A DNA stretch of 64,000 nt. It comes from Paenibacillus luteus. Its GTDB lineage: Bacteria > Bacillota > Bacilli > Paenibacillales > Paenibacillaceae. The DNA lies in the NCBI RefSeq assembly GCF_006542765.1, contig NZ_SKCD01000006.1:62001-126000 (forward strand), given 5' to 3'. Below are positions 26,309 to 34,894 of this stretch, piece after piece. The notes beneath the pieces are model-generated. The model had not been told where the DNA came from. It worked only from the letters and a program-made list of their open reading frames with translations, and made no database searches. Positions within the stretch are counted from its first letter, which is position 1. Every line of letters starts with the position of its first letter. Position numbers and translations under genes: made by a program.

Positions 26309-27607
26309 CTAGCACCTCTCGCTTTCCGATTTTGGTTGATTGCACCAATCCGCGATAAAGGCAATCATCACCTTGACGTAATGGATGAGCTCGCGAAGCT
26401 CGATGCTTTCATCCATTGCATGTGCATGGCGAAGCTCTCCAGGTCCGTAAATAACAGTCGGTATGCCAGCTCTTCCCAGCCATCCCGCATCCGTGACGCT
26501 CGGGCTCATGCCTACTATCGGCGCTGTACCAAGCTGGTTGGCATGGGCAGCGGCAAGCGTCTTCAGCCCTTCCCCTTCTTCATCCAGCGTTAGTGAGGGG
26601 AATATTTCGCCCCGCTCCTCCAGCATGGACCTTCCACCCCAGCGAAAGGTGGGCGGATGGTCACGCAGCCATGGATCGGCTTCGGCCACCTTGAGCAGAT
26701 GGCTCTCGATTTCAGCAGCCACCGATTCATAATCCTCGTCAGGGTAAAAGTGAACCGTGATCCATAACGCGCATTGATCGGCAATAAATGCCGCATGTCG
26801 GCCGCCTTCAATGACCGCCGGATTGATCGTGTTCGAGCCTGCCGCAAATCCCGGATAGGATTTCGTGACCGCCCAGTGCCTCTCCAGCTCCTGCAGCCCA
26901 ACGATCAGCTTAATCATTTTCTCAATAGCGCTAGCTCCCCTGATGCCGCCGCCGGCATGAATCATCCGCGAACGCAAGCCGTCATGGTACGTAACCGGGC
27001 TCTTCACGGTAACCCACCCGGTGATCACGCCGCCTTGCCCTTGAATGGCAAGATGGCTTGTGTCAGCAACAATGGCAAAGTCGGCGCTGCAGCCCCTTTC
27101 CGTACAGGCTCTCGTTCCTGCCTCTCCGGCTTCCTCGCCAATGACCGATTGGAACAGCAGGTCGCCCTTCAGCTCGGCGCCGCCCTCGTTCAGCAGCCTG
27201 ATTGCAAACAGCAAGGCCGCCAATCCGCCTTTCATGTCTGCGGTTCCCCGCCCGTACACTCTCCCTGCCTCAAGGGTCAACTGGAACGGATCATACTGCC
27301 ACTCGGCATCACTGCCAACCTCCGCTACATCCATGTGGCCGTTAAGCAGCAGGCTCCGGTAAGCTTCCCGCTGCGTTCCCCGTTTAATCCCTGTAACATT
27401 CGGGTCGCCGGGATATACCTCCCATAGCTCTGTCTCAAATCCGCAAGCGTCTAGCTGCTCCCGGGCAAATCGCTGCGCCTCTTGCGTGTTGCGCGCCGGA
27501 GGGCTTACGGTCGGATAAGCGACCAGCTGCGACAGCAGGGCAAGCAGCTCCTCCTGCCGGTCTTCAACCTGCTGCTGAAGCCTTTCAATTAACGCTTCCT
27601 GCATCAT
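26309..27607 (-). CDS. ylmB: N-formyl aminopyrimidine deformylase, YlmB type (M20 peptidase family)
   Basis: The 432-residue protein belongs to the M20 metallopeptidase family with ArgE and DapE. Metal ligands appear in NGHMDVAEVG, GTADMKGGLAAL, IGEEAGEAG, ADTSHLA and near the C terminus in LRHAHAMDESI. In Bacillus halodurans the homologous YlmB removes the formyl group from the pyrimidine imported by ThiXYZ. Being the first gene of a TPP-controlled operon with tenA and thiXYZ points to this role rather than to arginine or peptide metabolism. The ATG at 27607 follows GGAGG by 8 bases. Confidence 0.85.
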   Translation of the reverse strand: MMQEALIERLQQQVEDRQEELLALLSQLVAYPTVSPPARNTQEAQRFAREQLDACGFETELWEVYPGDPNVTGIKRGTQREAYRSLLLNGHMDVAEVGSDAEWQYDPFQLTLEAGRVYGRGTADMKGGLAALLFAIRLLNEGGAELKGDLLFQSVIGEEAGEAGTRACTERGCSADFAIVADTSHLAIQGQGGVITGWVTVKSPVTYHDGLRSRMIHAGGGIRGASAIEKMIKLIVGLQELERHWAVTKSYPGFAAGSNTINPAVIEGGRHAAFIADQCALWITVHFYPDEDYESVAAEIESHLLKVAEADPWLRDHPPTFRWGGRSMLEERGEIFPSLTLDEEGEGLKTLAAAHANQLGTAPIVGMSPSVTDAGWLGRAGIPTVIYGPGELRHAHAMDESIELRELIHYVKVMIAFIADWCNQPKSESERC

Positions 27608-27648
27608 TTCTGTTTCCTCCCATTCACGGAAAACAGGTGCGGGCAATA

Positions 27649-27680
27649 GAAAAAAACCATTCGAGAATACACGAATGGTT
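27649..27680 (-). terminator. Attenuator terminator of the TPP riboswitch
   Basis: On the minus strand AACCATTCG (27672-27680) pairs with CGAATGGTT (27655-27663) and is followed by a T-run. It lies between the aptamer and ylmB, so thiamine pyrophosphate should favour termination here. Confidence 0.9.
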
Positions 27681-27689
27681 ACGATTCGA

Positions 27690-27786
27690 TACGTTCTCTA
27701 CGCCAGCATTACCTGGTTCAGATTAACGGTCAGGGACAAAAGGGCCCCTATCTCAGCCGGACTAAATCCAGCACCCGTACTCCATA
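27690..27786 (-). promoter_or_regulatory. TPP riboswitch (THI box)
   Basis: Read on the minus strand, the conserved blocks GGGTGCT, GGCTGAGA, CCCTGACC, CTGAACCAGGTAATGCTGG and CGTAGAGA occur in the order and spacing of the THI-box aptamer. It controls the whole ten-gene thiamine operon downstream. Confidence 0.96.
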
Positions 27787-27799
27787 TGAAGTTAAAACA

Positions 27800-27828
27800 A
27801 CTATAGCGTATGCTTTTGCAATTGGCAA
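27800..27828 (-). promoter_or_regulatory. SigA promoter of the thiamine operon
   Basis: TTGCCA (27823-27828) and TATAGT (27800-27805) are separated by exactly 17 bases on the minus strand. The predicted transcript start lies just before the riboswitch aptamer. Confidence 0.75.
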
Positions 27829-28094
27829 TACGAATCTGATCATGCTTCTCACCCTTCTGGGCAACTAGACAACTGCTATCTCATTTGAATCCTCATATAC
27901 TTAAATTAATTCCAAGTACTGAGAAGACGTTCAAAAAAAATGAGTGGAGAGCAACGGATTCCGTTATCATCATAAGTTAGCTCTATATCGTTGACTTCCC
28001 GCTTCCCTTCCAAGCTTTCGGTTTTGAATTAGTTGATAGAGCAGTTGCCTCTTAACCTACCGCTTCGAAAATTCGCTCGCAACAGGGAGGCTCT
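27829..28094. other. Spacer between the thiamine operon and the Btr-like gene
   Basis: No gene, strong terminator or repeat was recognised in this stretch, which holds the 3' flank of the AraC-type gene that ends at 28095. Confidence 0.45.
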
Positions 28095-29798
28095 CTATTT
28101 ATTTTGCACGCATAACTGCGTAACACGCACCTCATCCAACATTCGCTCATGATGCAGCGCAGAGTATTCTCCAGCTGGGAATTCGAACCATGGAAAGCCC
28201 GGCAAATAGGAGACCATACGATGCTTGACGGCGCGCAAGCTCTGCCAATATCCGGACGCAAGCAAGCCTCTCCACGTCGCCTCGGACGCTGCATCCTCAT
28301 TGACGCTCAGCATAATGTGATCCGCATGGAAATCCTCCAGTTGATGGGGCAGTACCGCTTGCAGCCATGGATCAATCATACCAAGTCGATAAGGAGTCTT
28401 AAGCTGCAAATCATCATAGAGCACCGTCGCCGCACGACGTCCGACTACAGAGATGCGTGTTCCTGCTATTTTCAAAATGAGCACAACCGACTTCTTGACC
28501 GCAGCCTGCAGCTCGCGCCGCACCAGCTCCGCTTTCCAATCATAGTTGACCAGCCAGTTTTCTGCCTCTTTGGACTTGTCCGTAAAATCCGCGACAAGGC
28601 GCAAATGCTGGCGCCAATCCGCCACGGACCACGGAATAAGGAGAAGCGGCGCAATCTGCTCAAGCTTCTCTCTCACCTCTGCCGGAATAAGATAATCCAG
28701 GCTGATTATGCACTCCGGACGTGCTTCTTTTAACGCAGCCAGATTAAAATCATGGTCGTGGCTAAGCGGAACAACAACGTCCGTTTGATACCTTTTGCGA
28801 TAATAATCGTTCCAATATTGATCGATTGGCGCCGCATAAGGCATGATTTGGAGCGGCAAAAGCTGGCCGATATTCGCCCAACTGTAAGCTGCTACCTTAC
28901 GAGAGCGGTTGCGCCAGTACAAGTTAGGAGTAATTCCGACCTGCTTCTTAAAAATCCGGCTGAAATACGCAGCATTATGATAGCCAGCTTGCTCCGCAAT
29001 ATCGTGCAAGGAAAGTTCCGGCTGATCAACCATTAGCCGCTTCGCTTTGCCAAGCCGGAGCTCCGTTACGTATTCAAGCACGCTTTTCCCGTACTTTTCC
29101 TTGAATATCCGCATAAAGTGAAAACGACTGAGTCCGACAAGTGCCGCTAAATCATCGATTTTAATATCTTCCGCATACCGTTTCTCCAGCTCCGCTCTTG
29201 CAAGTTCGAGCATGCTTGTTGGCGAATGCGCAGAACCGGCCAGCGATAATCCGAGAAGCTCATAAAGCCCAGCATTTCCGTATAAACGGTCGATGGCATT
29301 GCCGCTCCTCCAATAGCGGTCGATCTTTTGGCTTTTTTCCATTGCGCCCGCGGCAGGCGAGAGCTTGTATACACCGAGAATAGCCTGCAGCTCCTCGTAG
29401 GCTTGTTCACCGTCCACCAATTCCGCAGCCTGCTTGGAGGAACGCATGCCGCCAGCCTCAAACGAGAGGATAAAAATGCCAGTCCCCGTCGCATTAGACG
29501 AAGTCACTTCAATCTGCTGCGCCGTCGAGCACACGCAAACGATTCCCAGGTGCAGCGGATAATGGCTGCCGTCGATCTTCACTTGCCCGTAATTGCCCTC
29601 CGCTATGATTAAGAGCAAATGATTCTCTTGCTCGCTATAGCGAGGAAATGACCGATCTTGGCCATGGACACTTTCTATATGTTTCAGCTTCAGCCATAGG
29701 TTTTCAAACCGCTGGTCTGCCATTGTTTCCTTCAGACGTTCCAATCCATCCATTCCTGCTTCACCATCCCTATTGCATGTTTGCGGCTTCATATTCAC
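28095..29798 (-). CDS. Btr-like AraC regulator fused to a siderophore-binding domain
   Basis: The 567-residue protein has three parts: an N-terminal cupin-like region (about 30-150), an AraC double helix-turn-helix (about 200-305, with LHDIAEQAGYHNAAYFSRIF), and a C-terminal FecB/TroA-like periplasmic binding domain (about 315-565). This order is that of Bacillus Btr, which binds bacillibactin and activates its uptake genes. A Fur box sits inside its promoter, supporting an iron role. Unlike typical cases, no siderophore transporter lies next to it. Starts at 29798 (GTG), 29792 or about 29753 are all possible; the longest is given. Confidence 0.82.
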   Translation of the reverse strand: MNMKPQTCNRDGEAGMDGLERLKETMADQRFENLWLKLKHIESVHGQDRSFPRYSEQENHLLLIIAEGNYGQVKIDGSHYPLHLGIVCVCSTAQQIEVTSSNATGTGIFILSFEAGGMRSSKQAAELVDGEQAYEELQAILGVYKLSPAAGAMEKSQKIDRYWRSGNAIDRLYGNAGLYELLGLSLAGSAHSPTSMLELARAELEKRYAEDIKIDDLAALVGLSRFHFMRIFKEKYGKSVLEYVTELRLGKAKRLMVDQPELSLHDIAEQAGYHNAAYFSRIFKKQVGITPNLYWRNRSRKVAAYSWANIGQLLPLQIMPYAAPIDQYWNDYYRKRYQTDVVVPLSHDHDFNLAALKEARPECIISLDYLIPAEVREKLEQIAPLLLIPWSVADWRQHLRLVADFTDKSKEAENWLVNYDWKAELVRRELQAAVKKSVVLILKIAGTRISVVGRRAATVLYDDLQLKTPYRLGMIDPWLQAVLPHQLEDFHADHIMLSVNEDAASEATWRGLLASGYWQSLRAVKHRMVSYLPGFPWFEFPAGEYSALHHERMLDEVRVTQLCVQNK

Positions 29799-29837
29799 TT
29801 TGCCCTTGCGTGCAATCTTACATTTGCTGCTGCTTAC

Positions 29838-29867
29838 ATTCTAATTGATAATTGTTATCAATGCTAA
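29838..29867 (-). promoter_or_regulatory. Promoter of the Btr-like gene
   Basis: On the minus strand TTAGCA (29862-29867) and TAGAAT (29838-29843) are 18 bases apart. The Fur box fills the spacer, so Fur binding would block RNA polymerase. Confidence 0.55.
29846..29860. promoter_or_regulatory. Fur box
   Basis: TGATAATTGTTATCA matches the 7-1-7 Fur consensus TGATAATNATTATCA at 14 of 15 positions, and the flanking bases extend the symmetry to about 19 bases. It predicts iron-dependent repression of the Btr-like gene and perhaps of the divergent aminotransferase. Confidence 0.75.
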
Positions 29868-29882
29868 TTCATTTTTTAAATA

Positions 29883-29911
29883 TTGAATAATTAATCGTTT
29901 TGTTGTATATT
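29883..29911 (+). promoter_or_regulatory. SigA promoter of the aminotransferase gene
   Basis: TTGAAT (29883-29888) and TATATT (29906-29911) are separated by 17 bases, about 30 bases before the start codon. The Fur box ends 22 bases upstream of the -35 element. Confidence 0.65.
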
Positions 29912-29944
29912 TATGCAATGAGATGAATATTCGGGAGGCTAGTC

Positions 29945-31156
29945 ATGATTCAGACAGAAAAAACAATCACGTCGGCTTTATTGGAACAAGCAGAAAAATC
30001 CGTACTATTTACGGCAAAACGCCCAAACCTCGTTATGGAACGTGGGCAGGGCATGTACTTATGGGATACGGATGGGAACCGTTATTTAGATTTTGTTGGC
30101 GGATGGGCTGTTGCAAGTCTAGGGCATTCCCCTGCGGTACTGCAGGAGGCATTGTCGCGTCAAGCCGGAACGCTTGTCCATGCTAGTCCCGGCTACTTCA
30201 ATCGTCCAATGATTGAGTTTGCCGAGCTATTGACTAGCGTTAGCGGAATGGATAAAGCTTTTTTCGCCAGCAGCGGCGCTGAGGCAAACGAGAGTGCCAT
30301 CAAGCTCGCAAGAAAACACGGGTCCGTTAACCTTGGAGGAGCTTACGAAATCATTACGCTCACGAACAGCTTTCACGGACGCTCGCTCGCAATGATGTCG
30401 GCGACTGGAAAAGAACAATGGAAAGAGCTCTTTGCACCTAAAGTTGACGGCTTCAAGCATGTCCCGATCAATGATCTGGATGCTTGCTTTGCTGCCGTTA
30501 ACAATCAAACATGCGCGATCATGGTTGAGCTTGTGCAAGGGGAAGGCGGCGTTCATGCCGTCGATGAGGCCTATTTGTACGGGCTTCGCAAAATATGCGA
30601 TATGTATGGGATGCTGCTTATTTTCGACGAGATTCAAACGGGGCTAGGCAGAACCGGCAAGCTCTTCGCTTATGAACATTATGGCATTCAGCCTGATGTC
30701 ATGACGCTTGGCAAAGGCATTGGCGCTGGATTTCCGTTGTCGGCTATGCTGACCAAGAGCAAATATGATTTGTTCGAGCCAGGGGATCAAGGGGGTACCT
30801 ACACGGGAGCTCCGCTTGCCATGGCTGCAGGCCACGCCGTACTTACCGAGCTTCTGGAGCGGAATCTTGCGGGCAACGCGGACGTTCAGGGAAAATATTT
30901 GGTCCGGGGCTTGCAGGGGCTCACAAGCGAGTATCCAATAACAAACGTACGCGGCAAGGGGCTGCTGCTGGCGTTTGATACACCGGAAGGAACAGCTGCC
31001 GAGCTTGCCGCTATCTGTCTTCGTATGGGCCTGCTGATTAACACGCCTAATTCTTCTACGGTGCGTCTCGTCCCGCCGTTAATTGTTACGCAGCAGGACA
31101 ACGATCAGATGCTGAGCATTCTGCGCCGCGCTTTCGGCGAGCTTTCCGCTCGTTAG
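29945..31156 (+). CDS. Class III aminotransferase, acetylornithine aminotransferase-like
   Basis: The 403-residue PLP enzyme has GAEANESAIKLARK near residue 112, FDEIQTGLGRTGKLF near 225 with the PLP-ring Asp, and the Schiff-base Lys in MTLGKGIGAGFPLSAM near 253. It looks most like ArgD, which transfers the amino group of N-acetylornithine. No other arginine gene is present, and it shares a Fur-box region with a siderophore regulator, so another substrate (for example a diamine precursor) is possible. The start follows CGGGAGGCTAGTC. Confidence 0.8.
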   Translation: MIQTEKTITSALLEQAEKSVLFTAKRPNLVMERGQGMYLWDTDGNRYLDFVGGWAVASLGHSPAVLQEALSRQAGTLVHASPGYFNRPMIEFAELLTSVSGMDKAFFASSGAEANESAIKLARKHGSVNLGGAYEIITLTNSFHGRSLAMMSATGKEQWKELFAPKVDGFKHVPINDLDACFAAVNNQTCAIMVELVQGEGGVHAVDEAYLYGLRKICDMYGMLLIFDEIQTGLGRTGKLFAYEHYGIQPDVMTLGKGIGAGFPLSAMLTKSKYDLFEPGDQGGTYTGAPLAMAAGHAVLTELLERNLAGNADVQGKYLVRGLQGLTSEYPITNVRGKGLLLAFDTPEGTAAELAAICLRMGLLINTPNSSTVRLVPPLIVTQQDNDQMLSILRRAFGELSAR

Positions 31157-31169
31157 AGCTCATTAGTTT

Positions 31170-32183
31170 TTATAAAAAGGGCCTGCGATCCAGCACGAGC
31201 TGCAGTGGCTTATCCGTGTGAATAAGCTCGGGAAGCAGCAATTGTATCGCAGCCAAGCCGCACACCGCTCCGCATAATGAATGCAAATCGTCAAGCGGCT
31301 CCTCCGAATCCTCTCCAAGCTGTGCGAGCGCAGCGATGAAGGATTGGGAGGTGCCTTTGACAGCCGCTTCGCATTCTTCCCTTCGGTACGTGGCGTTTTG
31401 CCTCATGCAGCAGAGGATGACATAAACCCAATCAATATGAAAATAAGAAAATGGCTCGATGGGCACTTCCAATTCACCGCTCTGATAAAGCGATAGGCAC
31501 GTATCCAAGATGCGCTCTGGATACAGAATCGGCTCCTTCCGGTGCGCAAGGTTAAACAAATAATGGAAGCTCCCCGCAATGTGATGAAAGATGGGAGCGC
31601 TCACCAAGCTTCCATCCTCATTCTTTACGCAACTGCGGCGCCACAGGCCAGTTATAGGATCGACATTTTGGCGCAGCCAGTCAAAATAAGCCTGCTCCCA
31701 CTCTTCATCCACCGATGCTGACAGCACTAGGCTTGCATAAATGCCCGCGCCTTTCAGTGATTCCCCCCAAGGCTGATTACGCCAGTCCAGCCCCTCAAGA
31801 AAGCTGACAATTGCCTCTTTATCCATTCGTTCATTAAATCTGCTTAGCGGATAGAGCGCTTTCGCATCAAACAGCTCCAAAGCAAACAAAGCAAACGCCG
31901 TGCTATGGATTTCATCATGGCCTTTGCCTGCAAAAACACCCGTTTCCTTAACTTGATGCTGTTGAAGCGCATGAATCCACTTTTTCTGCTCCGTGGAATC
32001 TGTTGGCATGGCATTGAGTGTATACAAAATAATTGCGGCATCCGCTGTACCATATACATCTTCATCGTTAGGTTCAGTCTCCAGCTGCGCTAAATACCGG
32101 GCATACCTTCCGCTATCATCCTTCAATCGATGAGCCTCTAGCGTGTTCATGACACGAGCAACAAAAGAACGTAAATCCGTCAT
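31170..32183 (-). CDS. Hypothetical protein with toroid-like helical repeats
   Basis: The 337-residue protein is not assigned to a known enzyme. It has repeated helical segments with Trp/Gly-rich turns (YGTADAAIILYTLNAM, STAFALFALELFDA, GIYASLVLSASVDEEWEQAY), like the alpha/alpha barrels of prenyltransferase, squalene cyclase or glycosidase folds. The catalytic DXDD motif of cyclases is absent. No signal peptide is seen. It ends 13 bases from the convergent aminotransferase. The ATG at 32183, 9 bases after AGGTG, is preferred to a TTG at 32195. Confidence 0.65.
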   Translation of the reverse strand: MTDLRSFVARVMNTLEAHRLKDDSGRYARYLAQLETEPNDEDVYGTADAAIILYTLNAMPTDSTEQKKWIHALQQHQVKETGVFAGKGHDEIHSTAFALFALELFDAKALYPLSRFNERMDKEAIVSFLEGLDWRNQPWGESLKGAGIYASLVLSASVDEEWEQAYFDWLRQNVDPITGLWRRSCVKNEDGSLVSAPIFHHIAGSFHYLFNLAHRKEPILYPERILDTCLSLYQSGELEVPIEPFSYFHIDWVYVILCCMRQNATYRREECEAAVKGTSQSFIAALAQLGEDSEEPLDDLHSLCGAVCGLAAIQLLLPELIHTDKPLQLVLDRRPFL

Positions 32184-32344
32184 TGGATACAACACCTGCT
32201 TTCATTAGTTAGGTATGCTAGACTGCGTCATACAAAGCCCCATAAAACTTTAGACTATGTAAAACCCTCTCATCCACTGCATCGACGTTAGCTTACAAGA
32301 ACTATAGTACGTGGAGCAGGGGCAGGATTCGGGCCCTGAATCAG

Positions 32345-33070
32345 CTACCAGTTCAGTGCGTTGCCAGCATAATCGACATATTCACAGTCCGCTTCTTCGG
32401 CACTCTGGCCTAACCTTGCTTCAACCAGCTTGAGAATGCCTTCGGCCGACTGCTCAGGCGTAAGCGCTGCCGCTGCATCCAGCTTGCCCTGCATAAAGGT
32501 TTGCACCCAGCCGGGATGGACGACCAGCACGCGGCCTCCTTGCGACTTGATACCGTTATGGATAAGCTTGGACTGCATGTTAAGCGCTGCCTTCGACATG
32601 CAGTACGCGTACCAGCTCTCCCTGAAACAGTCGCCAATGCTGCCTGCTTCCGATGAAATGTTGACAAGAAATTTCGAATCGCTCTTGATCAGCAGCGGCA
32701 TAAAGGTCTGGCTCATGCGCAAGCTGCCGAGCGTGTTCACGTTGAATACCTCGAGCATCTCGGCATAATTAAACGTATCCAGAACGGTGGCGCTAATTTC
32801 TCCTAAAATAGCTCCGTTGTTGATTAACAAATCCAGCTTTTCCGTTCGCTCCACGCAAGCTTTGAACGCCATAGCCACGCTTTCATCGCTAGCGATATCC
32901 AGCCGAACTATTTGCAATTGCTTGGCATATTCATCCTTCAGCGCCTGAACAGCAGGCACTTCCTCTGCGTACTGTCCTGCAAATACATCATACCCTTGCG
33001 CTAGCAAGCCCTTCACAAGCCCCAGACCTACGCCTCGGTCCGCTCCTGTTACGAAAGCTGTTTTTGTCAC
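32345..33070 (-). CDS. Short-chain dehydrogenase/reductase
   Basis: A 241-residue SDR with the NAD(P)-binding motif TGADRGVGLG at the N terminus, NNGAILG (the NNAG-like motif with Gly in place of Ala) and the catalytic YCMSK, preceded by the Ser in ISSEAGS. It reduces or oxidises an unknown carbonyl or alcohol. The GTG at 33070, 8 bases after AGAGGAG, puts the cofactor motif at the usual distance from the N terminus; the longer frame adds a non-family extension. It resembles the SDR at 48998. Confidence 0.82.
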   Translation of the reverse strand: MTKTAFVTGADRGVGLGLVKGLLAQGYDVFAGQYAEEVPAVQALKDEYAKQLQIVRLDIASDESVAMAFKACVERTEKLDLLINNGAILGEISATVLDTFNYAEMLEVFNVNTLGSLRMSQTFMPLLIKSDSKFLVNISSEAGSIGDCFRESWYAYCMSKAALNMQSKLIHNGIKSQGGRVLVVHPGWVQTFMQGKLDAAAALTPEQSAEGILKLVEARLGQSAEEADCEYVDYAGNALNW

Positions 33071-33187
33071 CGTGCCCACTCCTCTAATGATTGTTGCTAA
33101 CCTTTTCAATTGACGAATGATGGATAAGCCGCCGCGCATAGTCTAGTTACGGTTGTAATGCGCCTATTCAGCAGGAGGGCTACCATT

Positions 33188-33457
33188 TTGCGAACACGTT
33201 CCGTTCATAAGAAAGAATTTAAAATTTATGTTGTGCCCGCATGGAAATGGAAGGAGTTTATCGCCTTTGAACTCATTGGCGGTACCGCTTTCTATTTGCT
33301 TTGCAGAAAAACGGCCCATTCCGAGCTATTCGGCATGGCCGCAAATATTGCTGTACCGCAGATGCTTAGATATTTGATGGCTGCCTACCGGCTCGACGCA
33401 AAAAACGTTCCACAACCTCCGCCAAGCAAAAAGCTGACGGAGCTGCAGAACGTATAA
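33188..33457 (+). CDS. Small hypothetical protein with a hydrophobic centre
   Basis: An 89-residue protein of unknown function. A basic N terminus is followed by the weakly hydrophobic stretch FIAFELIGGTAFYLLC, possibly one membrane or amphipathic segment, and a Pro-rich tail QPPPSKK. The start TTG follows AGGAGGG by 8 bases; an upstream in-frame ATG at 33158 has no ribosome binding site. It diverges from the SDR gene and ends 11 bases from the convergent uxaC. Confidence 0.55.
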   Translation: MRTRSVHKKEFKIYVVPAWKWKEFIAFELIGGTAFYLLCRKTAHSELFGMAANIAVPQMLRYLMAAYRLDAKNVPQPPPSKKLTELQNV

Positions 33458-33468
33458 TCGCTATAAAA

Positions 33469-34875
33469 TTAGAAACCGAAATATGCTTTTGCGTTGCGGT
33501 AGGAAATGTTTTGCACCATGTCGCCGAGCAATTCCATGTCCTGTGGCGCCTCGCCGTTTTCCACCCATTCGCCAAGAAGATTGCAAAGCAAACGTCTGAA
33601 ATACTCATGTCTGGTATACGAGAGGAAGCTGCGGGAATCCGTCAGCATGCCGACAAAACGGCTAAGCAAGCCGAGATTCGCAAGCGCATTCATCTGATCG
33701 AGCATGCCGCTCTTCGTATCGTTGAACCACCATGCCGAGCCTAGTTGGATTTTCCCTGGCACGCCACCGCCTTGGAAGCTGCCGATAATCGAGCCGAGCA
33801 CATCATTGTCATTCGCATTCAGGGAATAAACGATCGTCTTCGGAAGCGCATCGTCTGTATCCAGCGCATCAAGCAGCTTCGCAAGCGGATAAGCGACAGG
33901 GCTGTCATTGATCGAGTCAAACCCGGTATCTGGGCCCAGCTTGCCGAACATGCGGGAGCTGTTGTTCCGTGCGGCATTGATATGAAATTGCATTGCCCAG
34001 CCGCGCTCTGCATACAAACGTCCAAGAAAGAGCAGCGTGTACGTTTTGTATTGCTTCTCTTCCTCCAGGCTGACCATTTCGCCCTTTAGTGCTTTGGCAA
34101 AAATAGCGGCGGCCTCGTCCTTCGACGCCTCGGCGTAGGCAACATAATCAAGCGCATGGTCGGAAACCTTGCAGCCTACTTCATCAAAAAACTGCACTCT
34201 CGAAGCAAGCGCGTCAAGCAGCGCGTCATAGCTGTCGATCGTTGCGGACGCCGCAGAGCCGAGCTTGTCTACCCAATCCAGAAAGGTAGCACGGTTAATT
34301 TCAAGCGCCTTGTCCGGACGGAAAGATGGCAGCACCTGTACGTCGAAATCTTCCAAACCCTTAATTGCAATATGATACTCTAGCGAATCGACAGGATCAT
34401 CTGTTGTACAGATAACCTCTACGTTGGACATTTTGACTAGGTCACGCGCCTTGAACTGGCCCGTTGCCAGCTTCGCGTTTACCTGCTCCCAAATCGCCGG
34501 AGCGTTCTTCTCATTAATGATCTCGTATACGCCGAAATAGCGGCGAAGCTCCAAATGCGACCATTGGTACAGCGGGTTGCCAATCGTTTGCGGTACTGTC
34601 CGGGCCCATGCTTCAAAGCGGTCGTAATCGCTTACGCCCTCGCCGCCAGTCACGTACTTCTCCTCTACCCCGTTGGCGCGCAATGCACGCCATTTGTAGT
34701 GGTCACCATACAGCCAAGCTTCGGTCAAATTCGCAAAGCTCGTATTCTCAAAAATTTGCTGCGGGCTCAAATGGCAGTGATAATCGATAATGGGCATGTC
34801 CTTCGCAAAATCGTGATAGAGCCGCACAGCGGTTTCATTCGATAGCAAAAAATTGTCGTCCATAAATGGCTTCAT
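33469..34875 (-). CDS. uxaC: Glucuronate isomerase UxaC
   Basis: UxaC converts D-glucuronate to D-fructuronate (and galacturonate to tagaturonate), the first step of uronate breakdown. The 468-residue protein belongs to the amidohydrolase-like TIM-barrel family; the N-terminal metal-site motif is IIDYHCHLSPQQIFEN, and QLGSAWWFNDTKSGM and LTDSRSFLSYTRHEYFRR are visible near the C terminus. The start follows GGGGGGAAG. It lies 19 bases after the oxidoreductase gene upstream, so the two are probably co-transcribed. It fits use of glucuronoxylan side chains. Confidence 0.95.
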   Translation of the reverse strand: MKPFMDDNFLLSNETAVRLYHDFAKDMPIIDYHCHLSPQQIFENTSFANLTEAWLYGDHYKWRALRANGVEEKYVTGGEGVSDYDRFEAWARTVPQTIGNPLYQWSHLELRRYFGVYEIINEKNAPAIWEQVNAKLATGQFKARDLVKMSNVEVICTTDDPVDSLEYHIAIKGLEDFDVQVLPSFRPDKALEINRATFLDWVDKLGSAASATIDSYDALLDALASRVQFFDEVGCKVSDHALDYVAYAEASKDEAAAIFAKALKGEMVSLEEEKQYKTYTLLFLGRLYAERGWAMQFHINAARNNSSRMFGKLGPDTGFDSINDSPVAYPLAKLLDALDTDDALPKTIVYSLNANDNDVLGSIIGSFQGGGVPGKIQLGSAWWFNDTKSGMLDQMNALANLGLLSRFVGMLTDSRSFLSYTRHEYFRRLLCNLLGEWVENGEAPQDMELLGDMVQNISYRNAKAYFGF

Positions 34876-34894
34876 TCCAGCTTCCCCCCGAACA

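Noticed and set aside
26774..27427. 217-codon frame antisense to the deformylase gene
   Set aside because: No ribosome binding site or family features; a shadow of the M20 gene.
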